Assembly (NCBI GenBank): GCA_944472155.2
Contig: OX235272.1
Location: 2,836,354 to 2,900,353 of the forward strand
Reading direction: 5' to 3'
DNA: 64,000 nt
From: Trichobilharzia szidati
Lineage: Eukaryota > Platyhelminthes > Trematoda > Strigeidida > Schistosomatidae
Made by a program: the position numbers and the translations under genes. Under the pieces are notes generated by a model. The model was given only the letters and a program-made list of their open reading frames with translations. It was not told the origin of the DNA and made no database searches. Position 1 is the first letter of the stretch. Each line of letters begins with the position of its first letter. This document shows, piece by piece, positions 22,481 to 31,940 of the stretch.

Positions 22481-22630
22481 TCATAACCTAACTATAAGTT
22501 CATTATAAATAAAATTATTATAAATAAAATTCTGTTTTGATTTTCTTAAACACTATGGGATTAATTTACATAATTTATAATGAATCAATCTGACTCGGAA
22601 GTTCGTAACACCTACGGTTTGAAAAGTTGT

Positions 22631-22812
22631 GCGTCGGTGGCACAGCGGTTAGGACTCTCGCCGACTATGCACATGGTCCGAAGTTCGATCTCTCGCAGAC
22701 GCACACCTGATATCTATGGTCGGCCTGCTAAATTTGGGCTACCGATATCACATGCTGAAAATTTCACACTTGTACCAAAATACTGTGTGGAATCAAGCTA
22801 TAATAAAATTTA
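22631..22812 (+). mobile_element. SINE-B1 copy
   Basis: Head GCGTCGGTGGCACAGCGG, B-box-like AGTTCGATCTC, then the B1 body 'ggtcggcctgctaaatttgg' and tail 'tgtggaatcaagctataat' with an A-rich end. Confidence 0.8.
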
Positions 22813-22814
22813 AA

Positions 22815-22880
22815 ATTTTTACGAGTTGATCACGGACTGATATCAGTTAGAGAACCATTGAAAACCAGGGAGTTAATTAA
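22815..22880 (-). mobile_element. SINE-A tail fragment
   Basis: The reverse complement of the SINE-A 3' part ('gttgatcacggactgatatc', 'accattgaaaaccaggg') only. Confidence 0.65.
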
Positions 22881-22919
22881 ATTTTAATTTAAGTAAGTTG
22901 GCTGATGGTGAGTAGTAGT

Positions 22920-23215
22920 AGAATCTGTGATGCACATTTCGTCCTATTTGGGATTTGTGAACTAGTGAATGTACCTGGATTTCTCGGTGAGTCCAAAGTG
23001 AATTAAATAGTTACTAATACCCATTGCAAAAGAGGTGCTGGCTCTCGTGACCCGAGTGGTCTAGTGGATAACGCCTTGGCGTTTGAAGCCATGATTCCTG
23101 GGTTCGCGCCCCAGTGGGGACACCATCACCCATTCACTGGGGAAAGCAGGTGCACTCGGTTGACGAGTTACAAATAGGACGAAATGTACATTGTCCTGGA
23201 TTCGACTACCACTAG
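22920..23215 (+). mobile_element. SINE-D: tRNA-like head plus hammerhead-like core
   Basis: The tRNA-like head at 23049-23121 leads into 'ggttgacgag', 'ttacaaataggac' and GAAAT at 23158-23195, which fits a hammerhead with C to T at the first core base. A mirror of the same core, reverse 'atttcgtcctatttggg', lies at 22938-22954, so two half-elements face each other. Confidence 0.6.
23049..23121 (+). tRNA. tRNA-like SINE-D head (Gln-like), probably not a functional tRNA
   Basis: 73 nt. T arm CTGGG/CCCAG with TTCGCGC loop is intact, and the D arm region has TGGTCTAGTGGATAAC. The anticodon loop GTTTGAA would read UUG. The acceptor stem has about five of seven pairs. It joins straight to the SINE-D body, so it is most likely a SINE head. 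Confidence 0.45.
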
Positions 23216-23349
23216 TCAACATCCACCAATTTACTTGAAGTTAAATAATCAGACGTCATCGAAGCGTCTGCACAAGGAGTCGACATGTCCACCTGAGGCA
23301 GAACACTTCCCACCCAACCAATCAAAGTGAAATTGCAAATTGAATTAAA

Positions 23350-23600
23350 TGCTTTAACTGTATCTTTTATTCCTTTTTGAGTCTTGAATGGTAAAAATGG
23401 CTTCAAGCTTTGGACTTTTAATCTTCAGTACAAGTAGTGTCATTTCTTTTACAACATGAGGTTGTTAGACTCACGCCCAACATTCACTCTTTACCGGGCT
23501 TACTGCCCGCCTAAGCGAAGTTAAGGAGTGTGCCGTCTGGTTGTGGAACCCCGGACCACTTTCATTCTCCCACTGAACCCCCGACTAACAACTTTAACTG
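23350..23600 (-). mobile_element. SINE-B2-like copy, divergent
   Basis: The reverse RTE-like tail ('cttttattcctttttgag', 'ggcttcaagctttggac') and body ('acatgaggttgttagactca') are clear. The head region 23500-23590 is altered. Confidence 0.55.
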
Positions 23601-23669
23601 CATAGCCAACTGATTTTTTAAGAGTAACAAAATAAGTAATATAAGTTTATATATAATTTCATACAATAA

Positions 23670-24055
23670 CTGGTTTCAGGATTTCACCATGTGCCGACAT
23701 GAGTTCGAGAACCATTGGGAGATCAGCTAGGAGTACCGGAGAGCTATTTCCTCCTAGGGTGGGACTCTCCAGAAGTGTGCCTCCACCAACGGGGTTCAAA
23801 CCCAGCGCCCTCTGGTTACAAAGTAAGCTCGTCGACTATTCAGCCACTGGGACCTCATCTAGTGGCAAGACCATGAATTCGAACTTCTGCCAATTCACGA
23901 TATAGCGCGACCACTGTCCACTGTCACCCATGGTGAGTATCCGTTATCACACCTGACCTGCTGTACCCCACTGGTCACAGCTTCTCACTAGAACCCAGGT
24001 AACTAAATGCCTAAACAGGGCCAGTCGCTAGTGAGCCATTGGATCGGTTCCGACT
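23670..24055 (-). mobile_element. Long SINE-A copy with extra 5' segment
   Basis: Tail at 23670-23720, hammerhead remnant near 23735-23780, B box reverse 'gggttcaaaccc' near 23800, A box near 23840. About 180 bp of further family sequence continues to 24055, also found in the copies at 43.2, 58.8 and 61.2 kb. Confidence 0.65.
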
Positions 24056-24059
24056 GGCT

Positions 24060-24254
24060 TAATTTTTATTTTTATATTTTTATTTTTGATTACAACTTAA
24101 TACCACACCGTACAAGTATGGAATTTTCAGTATGGATATCGGTGGCCCAATTTTTGCAGACCGACCATTGATGTCGGGTGTGTGTCGGCAGGGGATCGAA
24201 CCTCGGACCATGTGCATGGTAGGTGAGAGTTCTAGCCACTGTGCCACCGACGCG
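24060..24254 (-). mobile_element. SINE-B1 copy
   Basis: Reverse tail ('gattacaacttaatacc') to head (reverse 'gccactgtgccaccgacgc' at 24236-24254). The B box reads 'ggatcgaacct'. It sits inside the SINE-A pair. Confidence 0.8.
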
Positions 24255-24255
24255 G

Positions 24256-24425
24256 GCAATAAGGTCACCGTATAACCTGAAGGTCCTGGATTCGAACCTC
24301 ATTGAGTGCGCACACCAGTAGTCCCAAACTGGGACGATGGAAACAACTGTCCAGGACTCCGATGGTGTACTAACTGATGTCAGCTGATGATGAAATGATG
24401 AAATCAATCAAATCCCTGCAAACCG
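24256..24425 (+). mobile_element. SINE-A copy, decayed
   Basis: B box GGATTCGAACCTC near 24290. A hammerhead remnant around 24312-24345 has the stem halves AGTCCC and GGGAC but a broken core. The tail 'tgatgtcagctgatgatgaa' is present. Confidence 0.65.
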
Positions 24426-24579
24426 GCATATGAATGAGAATAATTGGTAAATAAAAAATTAATCTTATCTCCAGGAAGCTTTTATCAATAACAGACTGTA
24501 AGGATCAGAAATTTGTACCTCAAATCTAATTACTAGTGAACAATAGGTCGTTATTCATTTTCAGGAGGTCTCAGAAATT

Positions 24580-24630
24580 TTAGCTAGTTTCAGGTGAAGC
24601 CTCATCATCAGGCGGCAAATTCTAGCCTCT
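24580..24630 (-). ncRNA. Hammerhead-like motif of unknown element
   Basis: The minus strand has CTGATGA (24611-24605), an AGG/CCT hairpin, then GAAAC (24591-24587). GCTAG upstream and CTAGC downstream could close a stem III of five pairs. The base expected to be U16.1 is A, so cleavage is doubtful. Confidence 0.35.
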
Positions 24631-24640
24631 TGGCTGAAAA

Positions 24641-25299
24641 TTCACGTTCCCTTCATGAAAGATTACAGTCTACGATTCCATTCTTGTGATAGGTTATAGA
24701 TGTACAGTGTGGTTATCGTAGGTTATTTGGCCTTTAAAACAAGCAATAAAGATAAATAAAGCAGGATTTAATGAATTCATCAAATTTCGGTAGAACTCGT
24801 CGGCTGAATACTCTACATACACGGATATAGATATACTTTTGAAATTACATTGGGAGATATAGGACTGATAAGTAAACAAACTACATTGAATTAGTCATGC
24901 AGAAAGACAGGTGCGAATGTTTTTCCAGGTCGTGTTCAATTAGATAAGGGGAGAGAGAGTATGGGAGATCAAAATTAAGATATTTATTTCCCGACACGAA
25001 TTTAAAACAATTTAAAACCTTTACTGCTTGTTTTAAAATTAAGATAAATTGCATTACGCTTCAATTACATCACTTAGATAAACAATTAGACATTAGAGAA
25101 TTTAACAAGAATTGCGACCAGAGGGATGTCAATAGTAATAGTTATAACAACAATAATAATAATAGTGTTGAAGTGAGTTAAGATAATGCCACTGATAAAG
25201 GATAGTTTTAAATGAATCAAGAATAATAATAATAATGAGAATAATAATAATAAAAATAATAATCATAATAAGAGGTAGAATTATAAGCAAAACGTATTA
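24641..25299. other. AT-rich stretch with microsatellite
   Basis: No gene seen. AAT-type simple repeats cover about 25140-25275. Confidence 0.5.
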
Positions 25300-25600
25300 C
25301 CATGGTAGATTCAGAGTCACGACCATCTCCTTTTGTACACAGAGACCTGGTTTGTAAACTCGAATTGCACAAGCCTCTGCAATTGCAAGCATCTTCTTGT
25401 TTCTATGTCTGCTGACAATAGTGAATGACTTGGCCGCGTCGATATCATGTCCGCAATCCACAAGATGCTTTGTTATTGAGGATTTTGGCACTTTGCACTC
25501 GGCTGTTTTCAACCATTTTGGCAAATGCAAATGGCAACCATTTGGCCTTTAGCAGTTCCTAGAATAATATTTCGATGGTGAAATTATCTGTTTCTAAATT
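25300..25600 (-). pseudogene. PLE-C group endonuclease C-terminus
   Basis: Frame 25297-25530: MHLPKWLKTAEC, SSITKHLVDCGHDID, FTIVSRHRNKK, AIAEACAIRVYKPGLCVQK and VVTLNLPW. The GIY-YIG core is lost. Confidence 0.7.
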
Positions 25601-25689
25601 ATTCACACATCTAATATGTATGTAGAAATAATGGAGAATATGAATCGATCTCATCTGATATCCTCGAAATAGAATTGATTATGACATAG

Positions 25690-25925
25690 CGGTATATAGC
25701 GGTATAGCGGTAAGGACGCTCGCCGACCATGCACATGGTCCGGGGTTCGATCCCCGGCCGACGCACTCCTTTACCTCGTTGAGCCAGAAATAATAGTGGT
25801 GAAGAGGAAAGGTTGGGCATGAGGCTAGCAACCCCATCCTGTAAAATAAACACTGCTACAGAAACTTCAAGCCATTAGCTTGAAGCCCTATGTTCCACTG
25901 GGGAACGTGAAGGAAAAAAAAAAAA
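25690..25925 (+). mobile_element. SINE-B2 copy
   Basis: Head with B box GGGTTCGATCC near 25742, body 'aaggttgggcatgagg', tail 'cttgaagccctatgttccac' and a poly-A run at 25914-25925. Confidence 0.85.
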
Positions 25926-26264
25926 TGACATAAAAATGACTTCAACTGACATTGACAAGCACATTTTCAGCAAATAATCCGTATCTCGGATCACAAAAAC
26001 ACATAAATATAAATATTTACAAGCGGAAAATTACAATTCCTATAAAGGGCAGTAAAGACTGGAGTTCAGGGGGAAAATATGAAAACAGGAGTGACGTAGA
26101 TACCCAAACAACAACAAAAAATAATCATCCGGACGTTAATGAAAACAAAAACACGCAATTCAACGAAGAGTCATTTTCCGTTGAATTCACTTACTTACCT
26201 GTACAATCGCAATGAGGTATACTGATTTATGTATGTTAGTGTACATTAAAGTTTCGAAGACAAG
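25926..26264 (+). other. Unassigned; hydrophilic open frame at 25952-26215
   Basis: An 87-codon frame rich in Asn, Thr, Lys and Ser, with no motif I recognise. A possible splice acceptor (attttcag) precedes it at about 25972. It could be an exon or chance; support is weak. Confidence 0.2.
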
Positions 26265-26436
26265 AATAAAAATTAGTTAGGATTATTGTTGTCAAGATAT
26301 TTCAAAAATGCTATGAGTAATCAAACTGTAACTGGATGGGGTGGGTAAAGATTGGTTACGGGGTAGTGGTGATGTGTTGTCAAAAACACAACGATAAAGA
26401 AAGGAAGACGAAATTTGCAGTATGAAATTATTTCTT

Positions 26437-26627
26437 TTAAATTTTTATTTTTGATCACAGCTTGATTCCACACCGTATTTTCAGTACAAGTATGGAATTT
26501 TCAGCATGGATATCGGTAGCCCAAATTATGCAGGCCGACCATAGATATCGAGTGTACGTCGGCAGGGAATCAAACCCCGGACCATGTGCATAGTCGGCGA
26601 GAGTCCTAACCACTGCGCCACCGACGC
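26437..26627 (-). mobile_element. SINE-B1 copy inside a PLE 3' end
   Basis: A full-length reverse copy: tail 'gatcacagcttgattccac', head reverse 'cactgcgccaccgacgc'. It sits directly beside the hammerhead-like motif of the PLE. Confidence 0.85.
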
Positions 26628-26670
26628 ATTTCACAGGCTCTCATCAGCTGCAAACTACCTCAAATTACAA
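26627..26670 (-). ncRNA. Hammerhead-like motif, PLE-C group
   Basis: The minus strand reads GCAGCTGATGAGAGCC, TGT, then GAAAT. CUGAUGA and GAAA are present with an eight-base spacer. It occupies the same place in the 3' UTR as the motifs at 37.56 and 43.66 kb. Confidence 0.45.
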
Positions 26671-27099
26671 TGGTTATATAGATGATAATAACATACTTTA
26701 ATGTTTAAGTGGTAGTCGAGAAGAAATACTATAAAATTGATGCATCCAAACTGTAAATATCACAATTTTTAGTTTAAGTTTTCATCATCATTTCATGCGC
26801 TTTCAAAGTAGAAAAGAGTGGGGAGGGGTAAGACCTAAGACACAAAAAAAACTAACAGACAGTATTAGCTTGTAGGTTCACACAGCAACTCAAAAAACAA
26901 AAGCGGTTACAGCTTATAAGATTGAGATTTGTTCAGTGAGTTGAGATCACTGAATTAGATGACAATTTAATGTAATCAAAATCAAAATTCAGTTTCCAAA
27001 GGAGTGAGAGGTTAATCACACTCTCTTTCTGTATGTATAAGTTTGGTTTGAATAATTTGACTCCGATCGCTTCGGCAAATCGTAGTAAATTTGCTGTCC

Positions 27100-27430
27100 T
27101 TCACATGACCTCCTCCAAGTCATTCTTGGACGATCAACTCGCCGCTTCCCTTTCGGAGTCTGATGAGATAATATTTGCTAATCTCTTGCATCAGTCAGTG
27201 CGTTTATCTACATAAGTATTCATGAGTTTGCTTAACAACATCCCACTTGCCTAACTGTGTGCTTTTAGTGACCTTAGCATTCTTAAGTAATCCAGGAAAG
27301 ATTAAGTGGGAGCAATGGAGAAGGATAGGTGGAGTACAAGAACTAAGAGTGAGCGATGCCGGATTGTCTTAACTTTCTTAAATAGAAAATTAAACGAAAT
27401 ATCATTGTAGAAACTAACATGATGTTGGAG
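27100..27430 (-). pseudogene. Short RTE piece joined to CR1-like tail
   Basis: 27100-27160 in reverse encodes the RTE C-terminal words HDLLQV and RRFPFG. 27160-27430 resembles the CR1-like post-RT region (compare 62.8-63.0 kb: 'gagtctgat' with 'aagataatatttgctaat'). Confidence 0.45.
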
Positions 27431-27439
27431 GACCAGGAA

Positions 27440-27700
27440 GGATTAGAAGTATTTCACAATCGATTTTGTTACAAATTCTCCGCCATATATTGTTGAAATA
27501 TACAGACATAATTTAGATGTGATGGAGAAGATTTGTAGCTCAGGTGGATGATTTTGCTGTGGCTGTCTTCTCTGAGCTGGATAGTTTATTTGCGAAGCTT
27601 TCATTACCCTACCAGGCAAGATCTTCAATGCATACTTCAATTCGTTGAAGTGAGCTTTAAGATTTCTCCATGAGTTTATTAGTCATCTCTCCAGGTGAGA
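27440..27700 (-). mobile_element. PLE terminal segment with hammerhead-like motif
   Basis: The minus strand at 27635-27590 has TTGAAGATCTTGCC, a short loop, GGTAATGAAAGC. This gives a five-pair stem II and a GAAA box. Downstream 'ccagctcagagaagac' and 'aatcatcc' also occur at 13.62 kb, linking it to a PLE 5' region. Confidence 0.5.
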
Positions 27701-28019
27701 TCAAAAAAAGACATGATTTCCTACATATCATTTTACATGTTTGTTTGTACTTCCCTCAACTTACTTATTGATTTGTGACCTACTTATGACCTTGTTGTTG
27801 TTGGTTGTTCACTGTCTAAAATCATCACTGACATTAGGGCTTCTGAAGGTCATTTTAAGTATATGTATATACGCAAGCTCTATCAACATTTTTTAATTAT
27901 TGTTTTCAGACAGTAAAGCTCTTTCATCAACGTTCAGGCTTTTCTTCTGCCTTTGTGGCCCGGCTGTATTACTGTCTTTTTTGACGCATTCACTCATAGT
28001 CTAGTATACTAGGTCACAC
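27701..28019. other. No recognised feature
   Basis: AT-rich sequence without gene or repeat support. Confidence 0.4.
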
Positions 28020-28650
28020 TTCAGGGCATAACAATGATACAAGAATCGTGGGAATGAAAAATCTCATTTAAGTCGCGCTGATGTCTGAAAGTGAAACTAA
28101 CAATATGACATTTCGAGGGATTTAGCTTAAGACCATTCAGCAAGGACCACTGACTAATTTCTAATAAAAAGTTTTTTATTTTAAAACAATGTAACTGAGA
28201 GGTAACAGTCAAATCATACGTATGCTTGACAAAATTGGTTTCATCCGAATAAGGGAAGTAAGTCATGTAAGAAGAAAGAAAACAGAAAAGGTGAATAAAC
28301 AGCAAGTACTTTGAGTGACACCGGCTAGAGTAAGTGAAGAAGACAGTGGAGGATTTCCCACTGTAAACAGTGTACTGCTTTCTATCAGAAAAGTAAGAAT
28401 GCAAACATTTATTACTCCAACACCTTGCTTGTGTCGCAGCAATCTTTTTTTCACCAAAAGACGCCTAGGTACAGAGTCAAAGTTAGATATGTAATTAAGA
28501 AAGGCAAACCGAACATATTTAACACCTCTGCTTAACCAGAGACAATATTATCATGTAAAGCAACAGTGGCATCTAAAGCAAGTTGTTTAGGGTCATGAAA
28601 AGCCTTCAGTAAAGATTCGAGGTCAATTAAGAACAGCTTTTCTACCATTT
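28020..28650 (-). pseudogene. CR1-like RT fragment, broken
   Basis: Frames show HSYFSDRKQYTVYSGKSST, then SDETNFVKHTYDLTVTSQL, where the YADDL box has decayed to TYDL, then LLNGLKLNPSKCH. Same family and order as 2.2-3.4 kb. It is frameshifted throughout. Confidence 0.65.
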
Positions 28651-28689
28651 AAAAAAATGGTGGGGTTTAATGGCAACCTCAAACCACTC

Positions 28690-28885
28690 AAATGCTTCAG
28701 GGATCGACCCCTGGCCACAGATGCACTCATAAGCCTCTCTAAGCCATCAATAAGACTGGTAAAGAGGAAAAGTTGGTTATGAAGCTAGCAATCCCATCCC
28801 GTAAAAATAAGCACCACTTCCATTGGAACTTCAAAGTTCTAGCTTGAAGCCCTATGTTCCAGTGGGAATGCAAAGGAATAAAAAA
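28690..28885 (+). mobile_element. SINE-B2 copy, head degraded
   Basis: B box remnant GGGATCGACCCC near 28700, body 'aaaagttggttatgaagc', RTE-like tail 'cttgaagccctatgttccag', A-rich end. Confidence 0.7.
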
Positions 28886-29019
28886 ATAGCAATAGGTTTA
28901 ATCTTAACACTTGACGTTATTTGCTGGGTAGGTAAACGTCACATGTCTTCACTATCAATAGCCTTAACCTTAGTGGCCATGAAATAAAATGAAATTTATA
29001 ACACACAGTATATATACTT

Positions 29020-29406
29020 TGATTGGACACTAGTAACTAGTGTGATGCGTGTAGTCCTTTCTTTGGTGCAGACTGAATTCTATCAATCAGGTTTGCAAAG
29101 TGACCACCATTCTAGGTAGCTCGCCATCACGGTGCACATTGCTTTGATGATATTAGGTAGTTGGAGGCAATCCACAGGAATCCTTGACTGCACCTAGGTT
29201 TCGTGCTAGTTGGCAATCGTCAAGGTTCAAGGCTTCCTGCTGACTGCCTCCAATCATCTAATATCATCAAATCAATGTTTACCGTGATGGCGAGCTACCT
29301 AAAATGGTGGCCACAATGCAAACCTAACTGATAGAATTCAGTTTGCACCAGAGAAAGGAATAGACACAGCACACTAGTTGCTAACTAGTGTCCAGTCAAA
29401 GTATCC
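29020..29406. repeat. Foldback unit, arms about 175 bp
   Basis: Inverted arms 29025-29210 and 29230-29405. One begins 'cactagtaactagtgtgatg', the other ends 'ctagttgctaactagtgtcc'. Both contain the 'gatagaattcagt' word and the 'accgtgatggcgagct' word in mirrored order. No coding frame. Arms equal the 3'-type part of SINE-C. Confidence 0.8.
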
Positions 29407-29439
29407 ACTATAGTCCTACAGGAGGTCAATCGAGAGCCA

Positions 29440-29640
29440 GCCCGAATAGCTCAGTGGTAACGTCTCTGACTGCAGCTCTCAGTGGGTCACGTGGGTTAGA
29501 ATCTCAGAAGGGACATGAGTTCCTTCAAGACAGTTGCAGACACGCCTTGCTGACTGACTGGTGAGTGACAACTAGCACGAAATCTAGGTGCAGCCAAGAC
29601 TTCCTGACGATTATCTCCAACCATTTAATATCACAGAGCA
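29440..29640 (+). mobile_element. SINE-C copy (tRNA-derived)
   Basis: tRNA-like start GCCCGAATAGCTCAGTGGT, B-box-like GGTTAGAATCTC, then 'ttccttcaagacagttgcag', 'actagcacgaaatctaggtg' and 'ctccaaccatttaatatc'. A foldback arm with the linker 'tagtcctacaggaggtcaat' precedes it. Confidence 0.75.
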
Positions 29641-30884
29641 TGTGTATATATATACGTGTATAGAACCATTGAAAACATTGAATTTTCACTTACATATTCA
29701 TTTATGACCTTGTTATAAAGGCTTGTTTTTGTTTATTCACTTTACTAATAGGTAAATAAACAATTAAATAAATAAATAATTATTCCTTTCCGGTTAAAAT
29801 TAGCCATATTATTTTTTGTTGTCGACTCTCTTATATTTCACAGTTTTCAAATGTAAATTATTAAAAGCTCTAAAGATTCATCTTAATTATATCTACATAT
29901 AGTGAATCATATCCGCTGCATCAGTCTGAATGAACTTCAAAGGCATTGAAACAGTGTGACTAACTGTTGCCCCAGATTTGACCAGTCATGTGATGGAGAT
30001 ACACAGCTTGAATGTCACTGAATAACTAAACCAGACATAAAATCTGTTGTAAATCTCCTCAAAAAGCTATGCGGTGCATAAAGGACGAAAAGCACACAAA
30101 TTGGTATAGTCAATAGAAACAGTCTACGCCTAAGGTTAAAATAGTCCTAATGTAGGGTGACAATATAAGCCATTTCAAGGTGTTTTCAAGCATAGTATGA
30201 TGAACGATGAAACAGATTTTCCAGTTGTGCAAAAAATACTGATAAAACAACTTTAAAACAGTTAAATGCAATATTTGAAATGACTGGTGTATTCCGCGCA
30301 GAATCACACTAACAGTATTTAAATTTACCTCCAAAATTTAATAACATAAATTTAAACAAAATCACCTCAGCAATTACAAATATTTATTTGAGGGGCTAAC
30401 ATTTATTCATTTTTTTTATTCGACTACCAGTTGACCTTATATATACTGTCAGAGGGAATCCACTGAAATTAAAAATTTCATTTTTCAGCGGCATACTTAA
30501 AACTTCGGCTACTGAAAACCTCCATCAATATTTTGCATATACTTTCTCTTATTCAGTTTGTTTAAATCTAGTAAAATATGACTTCTAATAATATTGTTTA
30601 CTCTGGTGAGTATTTAAAACATTCAAAACCCGCTGATTTGTAAGTTTCTACTATTAAACTTGAGAGGAAAAGCATTATCCTCAGTGGCAGCTTACCCAGT
30701 ACATAAGATAACTGTTCCTAAGTGGTGTCCTTGGTTGACCAAAATATACTTCTGAACTTCCTACAATTGGAATCCAGCCAAATGTAGTGTATTTCTCAAG
30801 GGAGAAAAAGAACAGATATCACAATAGATTGCTTTGTGTTCCAGGTTAGATAGAACTGCATCACACGATCTACTATCAATTAAT
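29641..30884. other. No recognised feature
   Basis: AT-rich sequence with small TA tracts. No gene, SINE or PLE motif recognised. Confidence 0.4.
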
Positions 30885-31500
30885 ATTTTATTTGAAGATC
30901 CTGAATGAAAAGAAAATATCGTGCAATAAAATTACAAAAGTCCCAAGTAATAATAATAATGACGAAGGGCATGACAAATACGTACAGAATGATGACAACA
31001 TCAACAATAAGGAATTTAAATCATCAGTATTATAACGATAAAAAGAAGAAACCTCAGAAAGCTTACGTAGAATTCCCAGCAATGCCGGAATAAAAGCCAA
31101 TAAAACAAAACAATTTAGTTTATCTAATACCCTGCTTGCAATGATTGTCAGGTCAAATACATAGGTCAGAGTAGTAGAACAGGGGTAGTCAGACTAGCCG
31201 AGCATAAAAACCTAGCAAAATCTAGATTAGTTGACCCGAATATGATAAGAAGTCTGGGGAGTGTTCAGCAGTTGCACACAACCATACAATGGGCTGGATA
31301 GGATAAGAAGACAGATTCAAAATCTAATATAACAGAGTGAAGCGAGAGATTAATGTCAGCGGAAGCTTTGTTTGTCGAATCAACTGCAAACACGTGCAAT
31401 GGGAATGATTCAATACCTGTCCATTCAGATATCTGGAGAATTCTACTACCCCGATGACGACAAACAGGAGAGAGCATAATCATTTTAGCAGTGACCCTTA
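30885..31500 (+). pseudogene. PLE-A copy, decayed
   Basis: A microsatellite-like linker (30948-31040) precedes 'cccagcaatgccggaataaaag', then 'tgcaatgattgtcaggtcaa' with 'tacataggtcagag', the remains of the YIGQ segment. The C-terminus 'gatatctggagaattctact' ends it. There are many stops. Confidence 0.65.
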
Positions 31501-31940
31501 TAATCGACAACGTGTAATTCCTTCATTTCTTTTTATAACAGCCAAGTCCCACTGATACTGATGGGTAACCGGAGATCACTCTTGTGGGAAAGAAAACTAG
31601 TAACACTAGCCTCCTGTATTCTTACTGAAATTTTCGTCAGCAACCAGTCAGTGCATTAAGACTGATACAATTCTTCAAATAAGAATAGTGATTAAAAAAT
31701 TATTTGTTAAGTTAATTAGTATTCCTGTTGAATCAAAATTCCGCTCGGTTTCGGCAGTCATGTCTTCTCACAGTATGGATGCTTCACAGTATTTAAGGAT
31801 TACTTTGATATTTTTGGTTGATGGTGTCTAGCTGACAAATTCCAAAGAGGCCGTAATGTGCATTCTATATTCCACTGCTAGTCATTATCAGCCATATAGT
31901 GTTGAAGTAATAACAGTCTCCGAAATGACTTACACTTAAA
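31501..31940. other. No recognised feature
   Basis: Unassigned sequence before the RTE copy; its 3' portion could be the decayed 5' part of that element. Confidence 0.3.

Larger units (their letters stand above)
26265..27105 (-). mobile_element. PLE-C group 3' end, interrupted by SINE-B1
   Basis: The minus strand at 27000-27090 encodes the ORF end (IQKESVINLSLLW-like). The 3' UTR runs to a hammerhead-like motif at 26627-26670. The terminal segment continues at 26265-26436 beyond a SINE-B1 insertion. The terminal segment matches 36.19-36.34 and 40.13-40.27 kb. Confidence 0.7.

Noticed and set aside
25140..25275. CRISPR-like or tandem array
   Set aside because: It is an AAT microsatellite without spacers.
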